Assembly: GCF_021532275.1 (NCBI RefSeq)
Contig: NZ_JACBOT010000017.1
Location: 1 to 64,000, forward strand
From: Brevibacterium sp. UCMA 11754
GTDB taxonomy: Bacteria > Actinomycetota > Actinomycetes > Actinomycetales > Brevibacteriaceae
Length of the DNA stretch: 64,000 nucleotides
Reading direction: 5' to 3'
Part shown: one piece after another, positions 1-9,969 of the stretch
Position numbering within the stretch: the first letter of the stretch is position 1
Layout of the letters: each line of letters begins with the position of its first letter
Notes under the pieces: model-generated
The model's input: only the letters and a program-made list of their open reading frames with translations
Database searches by the model: none
Told to the model about the DNA's origin: nothing
Translations under genes and position numbers: made by a program

Positions 1-9
1 AAGGTGTTT

Positions 10-53
10 CCGCTCCAAGCGGGAGTGTGCCGCTGTGAGCGGACAGTGCCGCT
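10..53. repeat. Tandem short palindromes CCGCT-N3-AGCGG
   Basis: Two 13-bp perfect inverted repeats, CCGCTccaAGCGG (10-22) and CCGCTgtgAGCGG (30-42), lie 20 bp apart, and a third CCGCT half follows at 49-53. They lie about 70 bp upstream of the DUF6412 gene. Regular spacing of about two helical turns suggests tandem operator sites for a dimeric regulator, but no family can be named from the sequence. The window edge may cut off further copies. Confidence 0.45.
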
Positions 54-121
54 TTCCCAGACGACGTGCAGTGCCGTCGTGATAAAATCGAGCGACGATT
101 TCAAATGGAAGGTCGACCGGA

Positions 122-427
122 ATGCTGCTGAACCTGTGGATGACAGTTCAGTTCATCGTGGTGCTGTTGAGCGCCGACATCGATTCGGTCATTCCCCAGT
201 CGTCCATGCATCTGATCGTCCTCGTGCTTCTGGGCGCGGTGCTGCTGTCACCGGTGGCGCCCTGGGCGGCAAACGCTCTCGTCAGGGCTCTGTCCCTGGC
301 TCCCCACGGCCCCTGGATGCGACGTGAGCGAACCGAAGTTCGCGAATTCCGCATACCTGAGGAACCCGGGACTCCGGGCACCGCGCAAGCGAGAGCCCCC
401 TCCTTCGTCGTTCGCTCCTTCGCCTGA
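122..427 (+). CDS. Small membrane protein, DUF6412-like
   Basis: A 101-residue protein with two hydrophobic stretches (about residues 2-20 and 31-58) and a basic, proline-rich tail. The ATG is preceded by a good ribosome site (GGAAGG about 8 bases upstream). It sits 178 bases before a YidC-type insertase gene on the same strand. Small two-helix proteins of the DUF6412 kind are known next to yidC paralogues in actinobacteria, which is the main reason for the name. The function is unknown. A role as a partner or substrate of the neighbouring insertase is inference only. Confidence 0.65.
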   Translation: MLLNLWMTVQFIVVLLSADIDSVIPQSSMHLIVLVLLGAVLLSPVAPWAANALVRALSLAPHGPWMRRERTEVREFRIPEEPGTPGTAQARAPSFVVRSFA

Positions 428-605
428 ACGACGACTCCATCTCCGTGCTCTGAGGCACGGTCTCTGACGTCACTCCTGCCTGCTCCTTGAGAGTCTGCCC
501 GTGGTGTCGCCATGCGTCGTTCCGTCGATGAAACCCCATGACGACATCACACCACTGCTGCCTGCATGCTGAACTGCATCGGCGGCGCCCAGGAGGGCCA
601 TCACC

Positions 606-1421
606 ATGAACATCTACGAATTTCCACCCATTGAACTGCTCGTCAACGCCGCCTATTGGGTCGTCACCTGGCTCTCGACCCTGCTCGAACCACTGGCGGG
701 CAGCGCAAGCGCCGCGCTGGCCATCGTGGTGCTGACGCTCGTCGTCCGCGCCGTCCTCATCCCCGTGGGCCTGTCACAGGTCAGAGCCGGAATCACTCGA
801 CGTCGGCTGGCACCGAAGATCTCCGAGCTGCAGACCCGACACAAGAAGAATCCCGAGCTCATGCAGCAGAAGATCATGGAGCTCTACAAGGAGGAGAAGG
901 CCTCCCCGATGGCCGGCTGCCTGCCCGTGCTCGCTCAAATGCCGGTGCTCATGGCCGTCTACGGAATCTTCATCCAATCCACGATCGGCGGGCATGCGAA
1001 TGAGCTCCTCAATCATTCGCTGCTGGGCATCCCCCTCAATGCCGGCTTTGTCGGTCTCCTGGGTGGCGGGGATCTGACGGTGGTCAGCATTGCGGTCTTC
1101 GCCGTCATCGTCGTGATCATCACTGTCGTCGCCGCCCTGTCGCGGCATCTCCTGACCCCCGACATGCCGCAGACGCCGCCGGTCCAGGCTTCCACCACTG
1201 ATCGACCCGCTATGCCGGACCTCTCCGGCGTGACCAGGATGCTGAGCTTCATGCCGTTCATGACGGCGGTCATCGCACTGTTCGTCCCACTGGCGGCCAC
1301 GCTCTATCTGATGACGACGACGGCATGGACCTTGGCAGAGCGTCTCGTACTCAACCGTGCCTTCAAAGTTGACGAGCAGGACGGACCCAGCAGAAGATTC
1401 AGAGCAGCTCGGCCGCCCTGA
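606..1421 (+). CDS. yidC: YidC/Oxa1-family membrane protein insertase
   Basis: A 271-residue member of the YidC/Oxa1/Alb3 family, which inserts proteins into the cytoplasmic membrane with or without SecYEG. Visible features are an N-terminal hydrophobic segment, the conserved groove arginine in VVRAVLIP (R48), the cytoplasmic basic hairpin with QTRHKKNPELMQQ (about 96-110), the MAGCLPVLAQMPV segment, and two further hydrophobic regions. The protein is short and lacks a large extracytoplasmic domain, as is usual in Gram-positives. The start follows a GGAGGGCC ribosome site. It is probably a second, accessory insertase rather than the copy in the rpmH-rnpA locus, since none of those neighbours are here (inference). 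Confidence 0.9.
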   Translation: MNIYEFPPIELLVNAAYWVVTWLSTLLEPLAGSASAALAIVVLTLVVRAVLIPVGLSQVRAGITRRRLAPKISELQTRHKKNPELMQQKIMELYKEEKASPMAGCLPVLAQMPVLMAVYGIFIQSTIGGHANELLNHSLLGIPLNAGFVGLLGGGDLTVVSIAVFAVIVVIITVVAALSRHLLTPDMPQTPPVQASTTDRPAMPDLSGVTRMLSFMPFMTAVIALFVPLAATLYLMTTTAWTLAERLVLNRAFKVDEQDGPSRRFRAARPP

Positions 1422-1456
1422 AGAGATTGTCAGGCTGATGGCCTAGCATCTGCGAC

Positions 1457-2085
1457 ATGAGCACACATCGAGACCTCGCGCGCCACCTGGTGGATGAGCA
1501 CGGTCGCACATTCGCAGCCGAGGCGGCAATCACGTTGCGGGACAAACCCGCTCCGCTGTGGCAGCTCCTCGTTCTCAGCCTGCTGCTGTCGACGCGGATC
1601 AGCTCTGATATCGCCATCGGAACCGCTCGTGAGCTCTTCTCCACCGGGTGGAGGACGCCCCAGCGCCTGCGCGAGAGTACGTGGCAGGAGCGAGTCGATG
1701 CGCTGGGCGCGGAGGCTATCGTCGGTATGACGAGAGCACTGCGACCCGCCTGGACGAGGCGGGCGCACTCCTCATCGATCGGTGGAACGGAGATCTTCGC
1801 CGACTGCGTGAAGAGGCCGAGGCGGACATCGCTCGCATCTCGAAGCTCCTGCAGGAGTTCCCCGGGATCGGTCCCACCGGCGCCGGCATCTTCCTGCGTG
1901 AGGCGCAGAAGGTCTGGCCCGAGGCCCGTCCGTATACCGACAAGCTCACGATCAGAGGGGCTCGAGCATCAGGACTGCCAGAGAGCCCCGAGGGGCTGGC
2001 CGATCTGGTCGCAGGCAACGACTTCGCGAACCTCGCCGCCGCACTCGTGAAGGTGGCACGCGACCCGGCCCTGTTGGAAGAATGA
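1457..2085 (+). pseudogene. HhH-type endonuclease-like gene, frameshifted
   Basis: Two overlapping frames together encode one protein. The N-terminal part (from ATG 1457) contains LWQLLVLSLLLSTRISSDIA. The C-terminal part, in another frame, contains GYRRYDESTATRLDE and the helix-hairpin-helix LLQEFPGIGPTGAGIF followed by PYTDKL. The frames join at a GGG run at 1705-1707: one extra G there would give DALGRGGYRRYDESTA and a continuous product of about 209 residues. Such proteins resemble endonuclease III / HhH-GPD DNA glycosylases without an obvious iron-sulphur cysteine set. As given, the gene is disrupted by a one-base deletion, which may be real or a sequencing error in the short G run. Confidence 0.75.
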
Positions 2086-2109
2086 ATCGTCAGCCCAATA
2101 CACAGCAGA

Positions 2110-2141
2110 CCCGGGTCGGAGGAAGAATCCTCCGACCCGGG
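2110..2141. terminator. Bidirectional hairpin terminator
   Basis: A perfect 14-bp inverted repeat (CCCGGGTCGGAGGA at 2110-2123 and its complement at 2128-2141) with a 4-base AGAA loop, lying between the convergent HhH-type gene and the Clp gene. Four more pairs extend the stem outward after one mismatch. There is no clear T run on either side, so termination efficiency is uncertain. Confidence 0.75.
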
Positions 2142-2177
2142 CCTGCTCATCGATTGGGCTCGCAGACAGCCTCTGAC

Positions 2178-4730
2178 TCAGGCTGCCACAGGAACCTCGG
2201 CAGAGCCCGCGATCACGCGCAGCGCTCCGTCTTCGACAGTGGCGCTGACGGTTCCGCCCTCTGACACCGCCTCGTTGACGAGGAGGTCCGCGATGCGGTC
2301 GTCGAGCTCACGCTGGATCACACGGCGCAGCGGACGAGCACCGAACTCGGGCTCGTATCCGGCATCGGCAAGCCATTCCACAGCGTCCTCGGACACACTC
2401 AGGCTGATGTCCTGGTGCGCCAGACGCTGCACCGACTGCTCCAGTTGGAGACGGACGATGACGCGCAGCTGCTCACGGTCGAGTCGCGAGAACATGACGG
2501 TCTCGTCGATCCGGTTGAGGAACTCGGGGCGCATCACTTCCTTGAGCTTGCCCATCACCTTCGCACTCAGGTCCTTCTCGGTGACCTTCGCATCGGTGGA
2601 GCTGAAGCCCAGCGGGGTGCTGCCGGCCATGAACTCGGAGCCCAGATTGCTCGTCATGATGATGACGGTGTTCCGGAAGTCCACGGTCCTCCCCTGTCCG
2701 TCGGTCAGACGACCGTCGTCGAGGACCTGGAGCAGCAGATTGAATGCGTCCGGGTGGGCCTTCTCGACCTCGTCGAGCAGGATCACCGAGTACGGCTTCC
2801 GTCGAACCTGTTCGGTGAGCTGACCGGCTTCGTCGTAACCGACGTAGCCGGGAGGCGAACCCACCAGGCGCGATACGGTGTGACGCTCGCCGAACTCACT
2901 CATATCGAACCGGATCATCGCCGACTCGTCGTCAAAGAGCGTCGCGGCCAGCGACTTGGCCAATTCTGTCTTGCCCACGCCCGTGGGGCCCAGGAAGAGG
3001 AAGCTGCCGATGGGACGGTTCGGGTCCCCCATGCCCATCTGTGACCGGCGAACGGCCTTGGACACTGCGGTCACCGCATCGTCCTGGCCGATGACACGAC
3101 CATGCAGGACCTCTTCGAGCTTGGCCAGTTTGGCCTTCTGTCCCTGAGTCATGTTCCCTGCTGGGATTCCCGTGGCACGGGACACGACCTGTGCGATCTG
3201 GTCGGCGTCGACGACGCCGGGATTGGCGTCTGCCTCAGCCTGCACCGTGTCTTCGTCCGAGTTCTCGGCTGCATGCAGCTTCTCCCCAAGACTCATGACC
3301 TCGTCGCGGAGTTCTCCTGCGCGCTCATAGTTCTCTTCGCCGATGGCGGTGGACTTCTCGGTTTCGAGCCGCTCGATCTCCGTCCGCAGAGCCTGGGGAT
3401 CGATCTTGGGCCCACGACGCAGCGACAGACGAGCTCCCGCCTGATCGATGAGGTCGATCGCCTTGTCCGGCAGGAACCGATCGTTGATGTAGCGGTCGGA
3501 GAGCTCCACGGAGGCGCGGATCGCCTCAGGTGTGTACGTCACGTTGTGGTGCTCGGCGTAACGGCCCTTGAGCCCGTCGAGGATCGCCACAGCATCCTCG
3601 ATGTTCGGTTCTCCCACGCGCACCGGCTGGAACCGACGTTCGAGAGCTGTGTCCTTCTCGATCGTGCGGTATTCCTTGAGAGTGGTCGCACCGAGCAGGT
3701 GCAGATCTCCTCGGGCCAGCCTGGGCTTGAGGATGTTGCCGGCGTCCATCGAGTTGGATTCGCCGTTGCCGCCGGCACCGACGAGGGTGTGGAGCTCATC
3801 GACGAAGACGACCATCTCGCCGTCCTCGGCGATCTCGTCGAGTGCACCTGTCAGACGCTCCTCGAAGTCGCCGCGGTAGCGTGTGCCCGCGAGCATTCCC
3901 GGAAGATCGAGTGCGATGACTCGTTTGCCGGACAGCTGAGCCGGGATCTCGCCGCTGTGGATGGCCTGAGCCAGTCCTTCGGCGATCGCGGTCTTGCCGA
4001 CGCCTGCCTCGCCGAGGAGCACCGGGTTGTTCTTGGTGCGGCGGGCCAGGATCTCGATCGTCTCCTGAATCTCATCAGCTCGTCCGATCACCGGGTCGAG
4101 CTCACCATCGGCGGCCAGAGCCGTGAGATCCGTGCCGAAGCGCTGGAGCATGGTCTCTTCCGACTGCCCTGCTCCGGGACCGCCTTGCGGATCGCCGGCC
4201 TCTGCAGCTTCGGCTCCGGCCTGCAGCCGCTCCTGCGTCACGCCCGCCTGGGCGAGGATGCGACCGGCAGGCATCTCATGGTTGAGCACGAAGGCGAAGA
4301 ACAGGTGCTCCGGGTCGACATAGGTCGAACCGAATGCCCGAGCCACCTGGTAGGCGTCGAGCAGCGCACGCTGGCCCGAGCCGGTGAGCGTGAGCGCGCC
4401 CTCGGACTTCGTGTTCGATGATGCGGGCAGGCGCTCCTCAACGGCGTGAGCGACCTGTTCGGGGTCCGCTCCCGCCTGGCGGATGGCGGTGACGCCTGGT
4501 TCGGTCTCAGCCATAGTGCGCAGAATGTGGAGCGCATCGACCTCCGACTGACCGTGCTCTCTGGCATAGTCGGCGGCATTGTCGATGACCTCATGGCTGC
4601 GCTTACTCAGCAGCTTGTTGATGTCGACGCTGCGCCCCTGGCGTGAACCCTGCTGTCCCTGCAGGAAGCGAGCGAGGAACTCGTCGAACGAGTCGCCGCC
4701 GGAACCCGCGGGTCCGAAGAATGTGGCCAA
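2178..4730 (-). CDS. Clp/Hsp100 ATPase, ClpC type
   Basis: An 850-residue AAA+ unfoldase. The start is TTG at 4730, chosen because AGGAGG lies 5 bases upstream and homology begins there; a longer upstream frame has no family character. After a Gly/Gln-rich N-terminus come a Clp N-domain (about 40-150), AAA1 with Walker A GEAGVGKT (about 240) and Walker B VVFVDELH (about 307), and a short UVR-like linker [15 protein letters not shown] (about 464-478). AAA2 has Walker A GPTGVGKT (about 581) and Walker B VILLDEVE (about 649). The short linker excludes a classical ClpB with its long middle domain. The PLGF loop (about 706-709) fits a ClpP-docking loop, so it probably feeds ClpP. A HAIR-like box lies just upstream, suggesting HspR heat-shock control. 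Confidence 0.88.
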   Translation of the reverse strand: MATFFGPAGSGGDSFDEFLARFLQGQQGSRQGRSVDINKLLSKRSHEVIDNAADYAREHGQSEVDALHILRTMAETEPGVTAIRQAGADPEQVAHAVEERLPASSNTKSEGALTLTGSGQRALLDAYQVARAFGSTYVDPEHLFFAFVLNHEMPAGRILAQAGVTQERLQAGAEAAEAGDPQGGPGAGQSEETMLQRFGTDLTALAADGELDPVIGRADEIQETIEILARRTKNNPVLLGEAGVGKTAIAEGLAQAIHSGEIPAQLSGKRVIALDLPGMLAGTRYRGDFEERLTGALDEIAEDGEMVVFVDELHTLVGAGGNGESNSMDAGNILKPRLARGDLHLLGATTLKEYRTIEKDTALERRFQPVRVGEPNIEDAVAILDGLKGRYAEHHNVTYTPEAIRASVELSDRYINDRFLPDKAIDLIDQAGARLSLRRGPKIDPQALRTEIERLETEKSTAIGEENYERAGELRDEVMSLGEKLHAAENSDEDTVQAEADANPGVVDADQIAQVVSRATGIPAGNMTQGQKAKLAKLEEVLHGRVIGQDDAVTAVSKAVRRSQMGMGDPNRPIGSFLFLGPTGVGKTELAKSLAATLFDDESAMIRFDMSEFGERHTVSRLVGSPPGYVGYDEAGQLTEQVRRKPYSVILLDEVEKAHPDAFNLLLQVLDDGRLTDGQGRTVDFRNTVIIMTSNLGSEFMAGSTPLGFSSTDAKVTEKDLSAKVMGKLKEVMRPEFLNRIDETVMFSRLDREQLRVIVRLQLEQSVQRLAHQDISLSVSEDAVEWLADAGYEPEFGARPLRRVIQRELDDRIADLLVNEAVSEGGTVSATVEDGALRVIAGSAEVPVAA

Positions 4731-4748
4731 TCTGACCTCCTGTTGAAA

Positions 4749-4769
4749 CTTGAGCGTGTACGACTCAAT
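4749..4769 (-). promoter_or_regulatory. HAIR-like operator (HspR site)
   Basis: The sequence CTTGAGC-N7-ACTCAAT matches the known HspR inverted repeat CTTGAGT-N7-ACTCAAG at 12 of 14 arm positions with the exact 7-base spacer. It ends 19 bases before the TTG start of the Clp ATPase gene, a place where a bound repressor would block transcription or initiation. HspR control of clpB and dnaK is established in other actinobacteria. Its use here is inferred from the motif. Confidence 0.7.
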
Positions 4770-4821
4770 CAACGATGAAGGCGGGGGTCTTATTCCCGAG
4801 TGCCGTCCTCGGCTTCCCAGC

Positions 4822-5706
<885 letters not shown>

Positions 5707-6375
5707 TCAGAACTCGAGCACACCGCCGGGACCGCGCAGACGTGCGTGCAGCCGATGCTCCTTGCCTTCGACGACTTGGGCATCACCGGCACCGAGCACA
5801 TCGAGGACACGGCGGGTCTCCTCGGCGTCCGGGGATTCGATGGTGAACTCGAGGAGCTCCACCGACGGCAGGGACGCCGCGGCGGGGTGGGTCGATTCGC
5901 CCCAGTCGATGAGGAAGGGCTGGGTGCCCGTGCTCGGCAGCGGAGACCGAGAGGTCAGACGCCATTCGAGCAACGTGCCGTCAGCGGTCTCCCTGGACAT
6001 GTCACGGACCTCGCCGAAGTCGATCCCTTCGGTATTCGCCCCGGCGACCTTCGCGAGGAAGGCATGCGGGTGGATGGCCCAGGTCTGCAGCGTCAGGCCC
6101 TGCGCCAGATGTGCATCCAGCGGCAGGGTGCCGTCTGCCGGTGGCGTCTGCTGTGCATCCGGACCCAGAATCTCGAGGTAGGTATGGGCGCCAGCATCCC
6201 AGCCGGCTGGGGCAACACCGACAAGATAGTTCGCGGTTCCTCGGCCGGGGTGACTTCCGCCGGCGACGGCACGGACCCCGGTGAGGCGCTCGAATTCAGC
6301 AACCCCAGCTTCGAGCTCAGGCACCGTGATGATGAGGTGGTCAAGATTGGCGGGAATCGTACTCAGATCGTCCAT
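5707..6375 (-). CDS. Glyoxalase-like (VOC) domain protein
   Basis: A 222-residue protein with the opening NLDHLIITVPELEAGVAEF, the GGSHPGRGTANYLVG segment and YLEILGPD, typical of the glyoxalase-like domain group (PF13468 type). It continues with the substrate-shell segment TLLEWRLTSR and PFLIDWG. The family is related to the vicinal oxygen chelate fold, but reactions are mostly unknown. It is a close relative of the next gene upstream (6363-7016), with which it overlaps by 13 bases, so the two are co-transcribed tandem duplicates. No metal-site assignment can be made with confidence. Confidence 0.75.
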   Translation of the reverse strand: MDDLSTIPANLDHLIITVPELEAGVAEFERLTGVRAVAGGSHPGRGTANYLVGVAPAGWDAGAHTYLEILGPDAQQTPPADGTLPLDAHLAQGLTLQTWAIHPHAFLAKVAGANTEGIDFGEVRDMSRETADGTLLEWRLTSRSPLPSTGTQPFLIDWGESTHPAAASLPSVELLEFTIESPDAEETRRVLDVLGAGDAQVVEGKEHRLHARLRGPGGVLEF

Positions 6376-7016
6376 GATCCACCGGGACCTTTCAGTGTGG
6401 CGTGCAGGGTTTCTGTGACTCCTGCCTCAACCTCGATGGTAGCCCCCAAGGATCGCAGAACTCTGGATGTTGTGTCCACATCTGGGCTCGTCGCCCAGAA
6501 CCGCTCGAGGCGAACAGTGGGCATCGCCTGCCGTGCGGGATGCGGAGAATCCTTCCAATCGATGAGGAAAGGCTGGATTCCGCCCAGAGCCAGCGGCTTC
6601 CGCCTCGTCAGCCTCCATTCGAGAAGCATGCCCTCAGGGGTGCGGCGGGTCATGTCGTGAACCTCGCCGAGGTCGATGTGCGGTTCGATTGATCGTGCGG
6701 CTGAGGTAACGAGTCCGTCGAAGTCGGCCGGGTGGATCGCCCACCGCTGCACAGCGGGCTCGGTGATCCCCGTCAGGCGCGAAGCCGCGAGCGCCGGATC
6801 CTGTTCGGGGTCGGGGCCGAGGATCTCAAGGTAGACATCGCGGCCGGCCCCGCCACCAACCCCCTCGAGACCAAGCAGAGCATTGGCCGTACCCAGGCCC
6901 GGATGAGCACCCCCGGGAATAGCTTCCACACCGAGCATGTTGTGATATTGCTCAACACTTTCAGCGAGATTGGGCACGGCAATGACGAGATGATCGAACT
7001 CCGAAGGCAGCAACAT
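6363..7016 (-). CDS. Glyoxalase-like (VOC) domain protein, tandem paralogue
   Basis: A 217-residue paralogue of the preceding protein. It starts with EFDHLVIAVPNLAESVEQY and has GGAHPGLGTANALLG, YLEILGPD, MLLEWRLTRR and PFLIDWKDS in the same order. It is the first gene of a two-gene transcript; its 3' end overlaps the start of its paralogue. Function is unknown beyond the glyoxalase-like fold. The 191-base gap before the divergent ABC transporter operon must hold both promoters. Confidence 0.75.
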   Translation of the reverse strand: MLLPSEFDHLVIAVPNLAESVEQYHNMLGVEAIPGGAHPGLGTANALLGLEGVGGGAGRDVYLEILGPDPEQDPALAASRLTGITEPAVQRWAIHPADFDGLVTSAARSIEPHIDLGEVHDMTRRTPEGMLLEWRLTRRKPLALGGIQPFLIDWKDSPHPARQAMPTVRLERFWATSPDVDTTSRVLRSLGATIEVEAGVTETLHATLKGPGGSWTI

Positions 7017-7207
7017 GACTCAATGTTAAGCGATCAAATTGACGCTCAGCATGTCGATGCGATTAACTCAAAGCATGCAGACACTCCCAGGGGCCCAAAT
7101 GCTGTGGCGTCGGATCCACATCGATCTCAAGAGGCTCACCAGCTCCAATTGTTGAGCACCTGACCAGACCCCAAGCTCGGTTTCATCTGCACAAAGGACC
7201 ACATTCC

Positions 7208-8917
7208 ATGCCGGACCTCCGTCCAGCCACCTCGGCGAACCTCAGTCGAGCCTACGGGCGACGCAATTTCCTCAGCCTCGGGCTGGGGCTGGGCACGGTC
7301 ATCACGCTCAGCGCCTGCACCCCCACCGATGATGCTCCGCTGCCCGAGGGCGGCGACCCGGTGCAGGGCGGAGTCCTCACCTACTTCGAGCCTCAGACCT
7401 GGACGCTTCTCTACCCGCCCTCGGTCGGGTTCTATCCCAACGGCGGCATCATGAACAACATCTCCGCGCGTCTGCTGTGGCAGGACCCGGAGACTCTCGA
7501 ACTCCACCCCTGGCTGGCCACGCAGCTGCCGGAGATCAACGGCGATGCCACCCAATTCACGTTCACGATCCGCCGCGGCGTGACCTACTCCGACGGCTCT
7601 CCCCTGACAGCGGATAACGTGGCGAAGAACTTCGACCTCTTCGGACGCGGAGACGAGACCCGCACTCTCCCGGTCTCCGAGCAGATCTCGAACTATGAGA
7701 GCAGCGAAGTCCTCGACGATCAGCGGGTCCGCTTCCACTTCAGTGCCCCCTCCCCCGGATTCGCCCAGGCGACATCGACGATGAACGCCGGCCTGCTCGC
7801 CGATTCGACGCTACGACTCGACGCCGAGGGATTCGGTCCCGGCGGTGCCACGCAGATCCACACCTGCGGTCCGTTCCGCATCACCGAGGAGACGATCGGA
7901 ACGAAGCTGTCCGTGCGCGTCCGCGAGGACTACGACTGGGCGCCACCGCACTTCGAACACCAAGGCCGAGCCCACCTCGACGGCATCGACTACCTGGCCA
8001 ACAATGAGTATTCGGTGCGCATCGGAGCCGTGCTCTCCGGGCAGGCCGACGGTGTCCGCGACGTCCAGGCCCCCGACGAACCTCGGGTGAAGGAGCAGGG
8101 CCTGAGCCTCTATGCCAAGGCCACGAACGGCATCGACAACAGCATCAACTTCCGTTTCCGGCACGAGCTCCTGTCCGACCTCAAGGTCAGGCAGGCCATC
8201 ATCGCCGCCGTTGACCGGCAGGAGATCGTCGACAAGCTCTTCACCCCCAACTACCCGTTGGCCACCGGGCTCTTGGCCAAGGGAGCCATGGGCTACAAGG
8301 ACCAGTCCGGGTCCTGGGTCCATGACCCCGACGAAGCGAACCGACTGCTCGATGAGGCAGGCTGGTCCGAGCGCAACGCCGCCGGCTTCCGCGTCAAGGA
8401 CGGCCAGGTCCTGGAGCTGGCCGTCAACATCGCGCTGCCGCAGCCACGGTCGAATGAGGTGCAGACGCTCATCCAGCAGCAGCTGCGCCACGTCGGCGTG
8501 CGTCTGTCCATCAACCCCGGTGACCAGTCCAAGCAGACCCTGGACGCCCTCGATCTCGATACGATCCAGATCTACCATTCGATGGTCGCCCGCGCGGACT
8601 TCGACAATCTGCGGTCGAACTACTCCTCGGTCAACCGAGATGTCTTCCTCAACGGGAAGGACCGCGACGACGCCGACGATGAGAGCATCGATCCCGAGAT
8701 CGACCGCCTGCTGGACGAACTCGCCTCGGAACCCGAGACGAAGAAACGGCAGACGGCTGCGGAGAAGGTCCAGGACTACCTCGTTGAGAACGCCTATGTG
8801 CTGCCGTTCTTCGAAGAGCCCCAGGTCTTCGCCTTCCGCCGCCGCGTCAACGGCTTCGCGACCGAACCGGTGGGCCGCCCCGACTTCTACAGCACATGGT
8901 TGGCAGGTCAGAAATGA
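7208..8917 (+). CDS. ABC transporter substrate-binding lipoprotein (peptide/nickel family)
   Basis: A 569-residue extracytoplasmic solute-binding protein of the SBP_bac_5 (DppA/OppA/NikA) family. The N-terminus has a twin-arginine-like motif GRRNFLSL (R18-R19) and a lipobox LSAC (cysteine 37), indicating a lipid-anchored protein, possibly exported folded by Tat. The family body is seen in FTFTIRRGVTYSDGSPLTADNV, NFRFRHELLSDLKVRQAI and YVLPFFEEPQVF. An AAAGGA ribosome site precedes the ATG. The stop overlaps the permease start as ATGA. The ligand is not evident. Flavin monooxygenase and CMD genes in the same operon suggest an organic, possibly sulphur- or peroxide-linked substrate rather than nickel (inference). 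Confidence 0.88.
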   Translation: MPDLRPATSANLSRAYGRRNFLSLGLGLGTVITLSACTPTDDAPLPEGGDPVQGGVLTYFEPQTWTLLYPPSVGFYPNGGIMNNISARLLWQDPETLELHPWLATQLPEINGDATQFTFTIRRGVTYSDGSPLTADNVAKNFDLFGRGDETRTLPVSEQISNYESSEVLDDQRVRFHFSAPSPGFAQATSTMNAGLLADSTLRLDAEGFGPGGATQIHTCGPFRITEETIGTKLSVRVREDYDWAPPHFEHQGRAHLDGIDYLANNEYSVRIGAVLSGQADGVRDVQAPDEPRVKEQGLSLYAKATNGIDNSINFRFRHELLSDLKVRQAIIAAVDRQEIVDKLFTPNYPLATGLLAKGAMGYKDQSGSWVHDPDEANRLLDEAGWSERNAAGFRVKDGQVLELAVNIALPQPRSNEVQTLIQQQLRHVGVRLSINPGDQSKQTLDALDLDTIQIYHSMVARADFDNLRSNYSSVNRDVFLNGKDRDDADDESIDPEIDRLLDELASEPETKKRQTAAEKVQDYLVENAYVLPFFEEPQVFAFRRRVNGFATEPVGRPDFYSTWLAGQK

Positions 8918-9969
8918 TCCTCGACGTCCGATACCTCTTCCTGCGCCTGGGGCAGGCTGTTCTCGTCCTCCTCCTCGCATTCACTGCGGCCTTCATACTG
9001 CTCAGCCTCATCCCCGGCGACGGCGTCACCGCCAGGTTCGCCGACCCGGCACTGGGCCTTTCGGCCGATCAGATCGCCACGATCCGGACCGAGACCGGGG
9101 CCGATGAATCCTGGATCAGCCGCTACTTCCTGAGCCTGGGCGGCTTCCTCACCGGCAACTTCGGGTTCTCCGTTCAGACCGGGGCCGCCGTGTCGACGAT
9201 CATCACCGCGGCCCTGCCTTCGACGGCGGTCCTCGCCCTGTCCGGGTTCGTCTCAGCCTTGGTCCTGGCCGTTCTCATCGCGGTGCTGGCCACCTACGGC
9301 CCCTTTGCCTGGCTGCGGAAGATCCTCGACTCCGTGCCCAGCCTGTTCATCTCGATTCCCGTGTTCTGGCTCGGCATCCTGCTGATCCAGATCTTCTCCT
9401 TCCAACTCGGGTTCGTCTCCGTGGTCTCCCCCAGCCCCGCCGAGGCGCTCGTCCTGCCCACCCTGACCGTGGCGGTTCCGCTGTCGGCTCCGATCGCGCA
9501 GGTCCTCATCCGCTCCATCACCGATGTCAGGGCCTCGGGATTCGTCAAAGTCACCTCGGCCAAGGGCGCGAGCGAACTGTGGATCCTCGTCCACTCCGTC
9601 GCCCGCAATGCAATCCTGCCCGGGCTGACGATCATCGGCCTGGTCTTCGGCGAACTCGTCGCCGGCGCCGTGGTCACCGAAACCGTGTTCGGGCGCAACG
9701 GCATCGGTCAGATCACGGCCCAGGCGGTGACCCACCGCGACAATCCGATCCTCCTGGCCGTCGTCGTCATCGCGACCCTGACGTACGTGATCATCAACCT
9801 CATCGTCGATCTCCTCTATCCCGTCATCGACGTGCGCCTGCGCTCTGGGGCAGGGACGGCCTCGGCGGGGAAGAAGCCTGCCGATGAGCCCACCCGCCGA
9901 GCGCTGACGACCACCGCTGCCAGCGTCGGAGTCGACCTCGACTGGGACGAGAAGGACACTCACTCATGA
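8914..9969 (+). CDS. ABC transporter permease, DppB type
   Basis: A 351-residue inner-membrane permease, first of two. The ATG at 8914 overlaps the preceding stop as ATGA and has AGGT upstream; an earlier in-frame start at 8896 would run further into the binding-protein gene. About six membrane spans are visible. The binding-protein-dependent transport signature region is at VTSAKGASELWILVHSVARN, which docks to the ATPase. The loop YFLSLGGFLTGNFGFSV is typical of DppB/NikB proteins. It pairs with the next permease to form the channel. Confidence 0.88.
   Translation: MILDVRYLFLRLGQAVLVLLLAFTAAFILLSLIPGDGVTARFADPALGLSADQIATIRTETGADESWISRYFLSLGGFLTGNFGFSVQTGAAVSTIITAALPSTAVLALSGFVSALVLAVLIAVLATYGPFAWLRKILDSVPSLFISIPVFWLGILLIQIFSFQLGFVSVVSPSPAEALVLPTLTVAVPLSAPIAQVLIRSITDVRASGFVKVTSAKGASELWILVHSVARNAILPGLTIIGLVFGELVAGAVVTETVFGRNGIGQITAQAVTHRDNPILLAVVVIATLTYVIINLIVDLLYPVIDVRLRSGAGTASAGKKPADEPTRRALTTTAASVGVDLDWDEKDTHS

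Noticed and set aside
3102..4421. Long open frame on the plus strand opposite the Clp ATPase gene
   Set aside because: It is an antisense shadow of a GC-rich gene: no family motifs, no ribosome site, and the minus-strand protein is unmistakable.
7811..8980. 389-codon open frame opposite the substrate-binding protein gene
   Set aside because: It lies wholly within a well-supported lipoprotein gene and has no recognisable domain.
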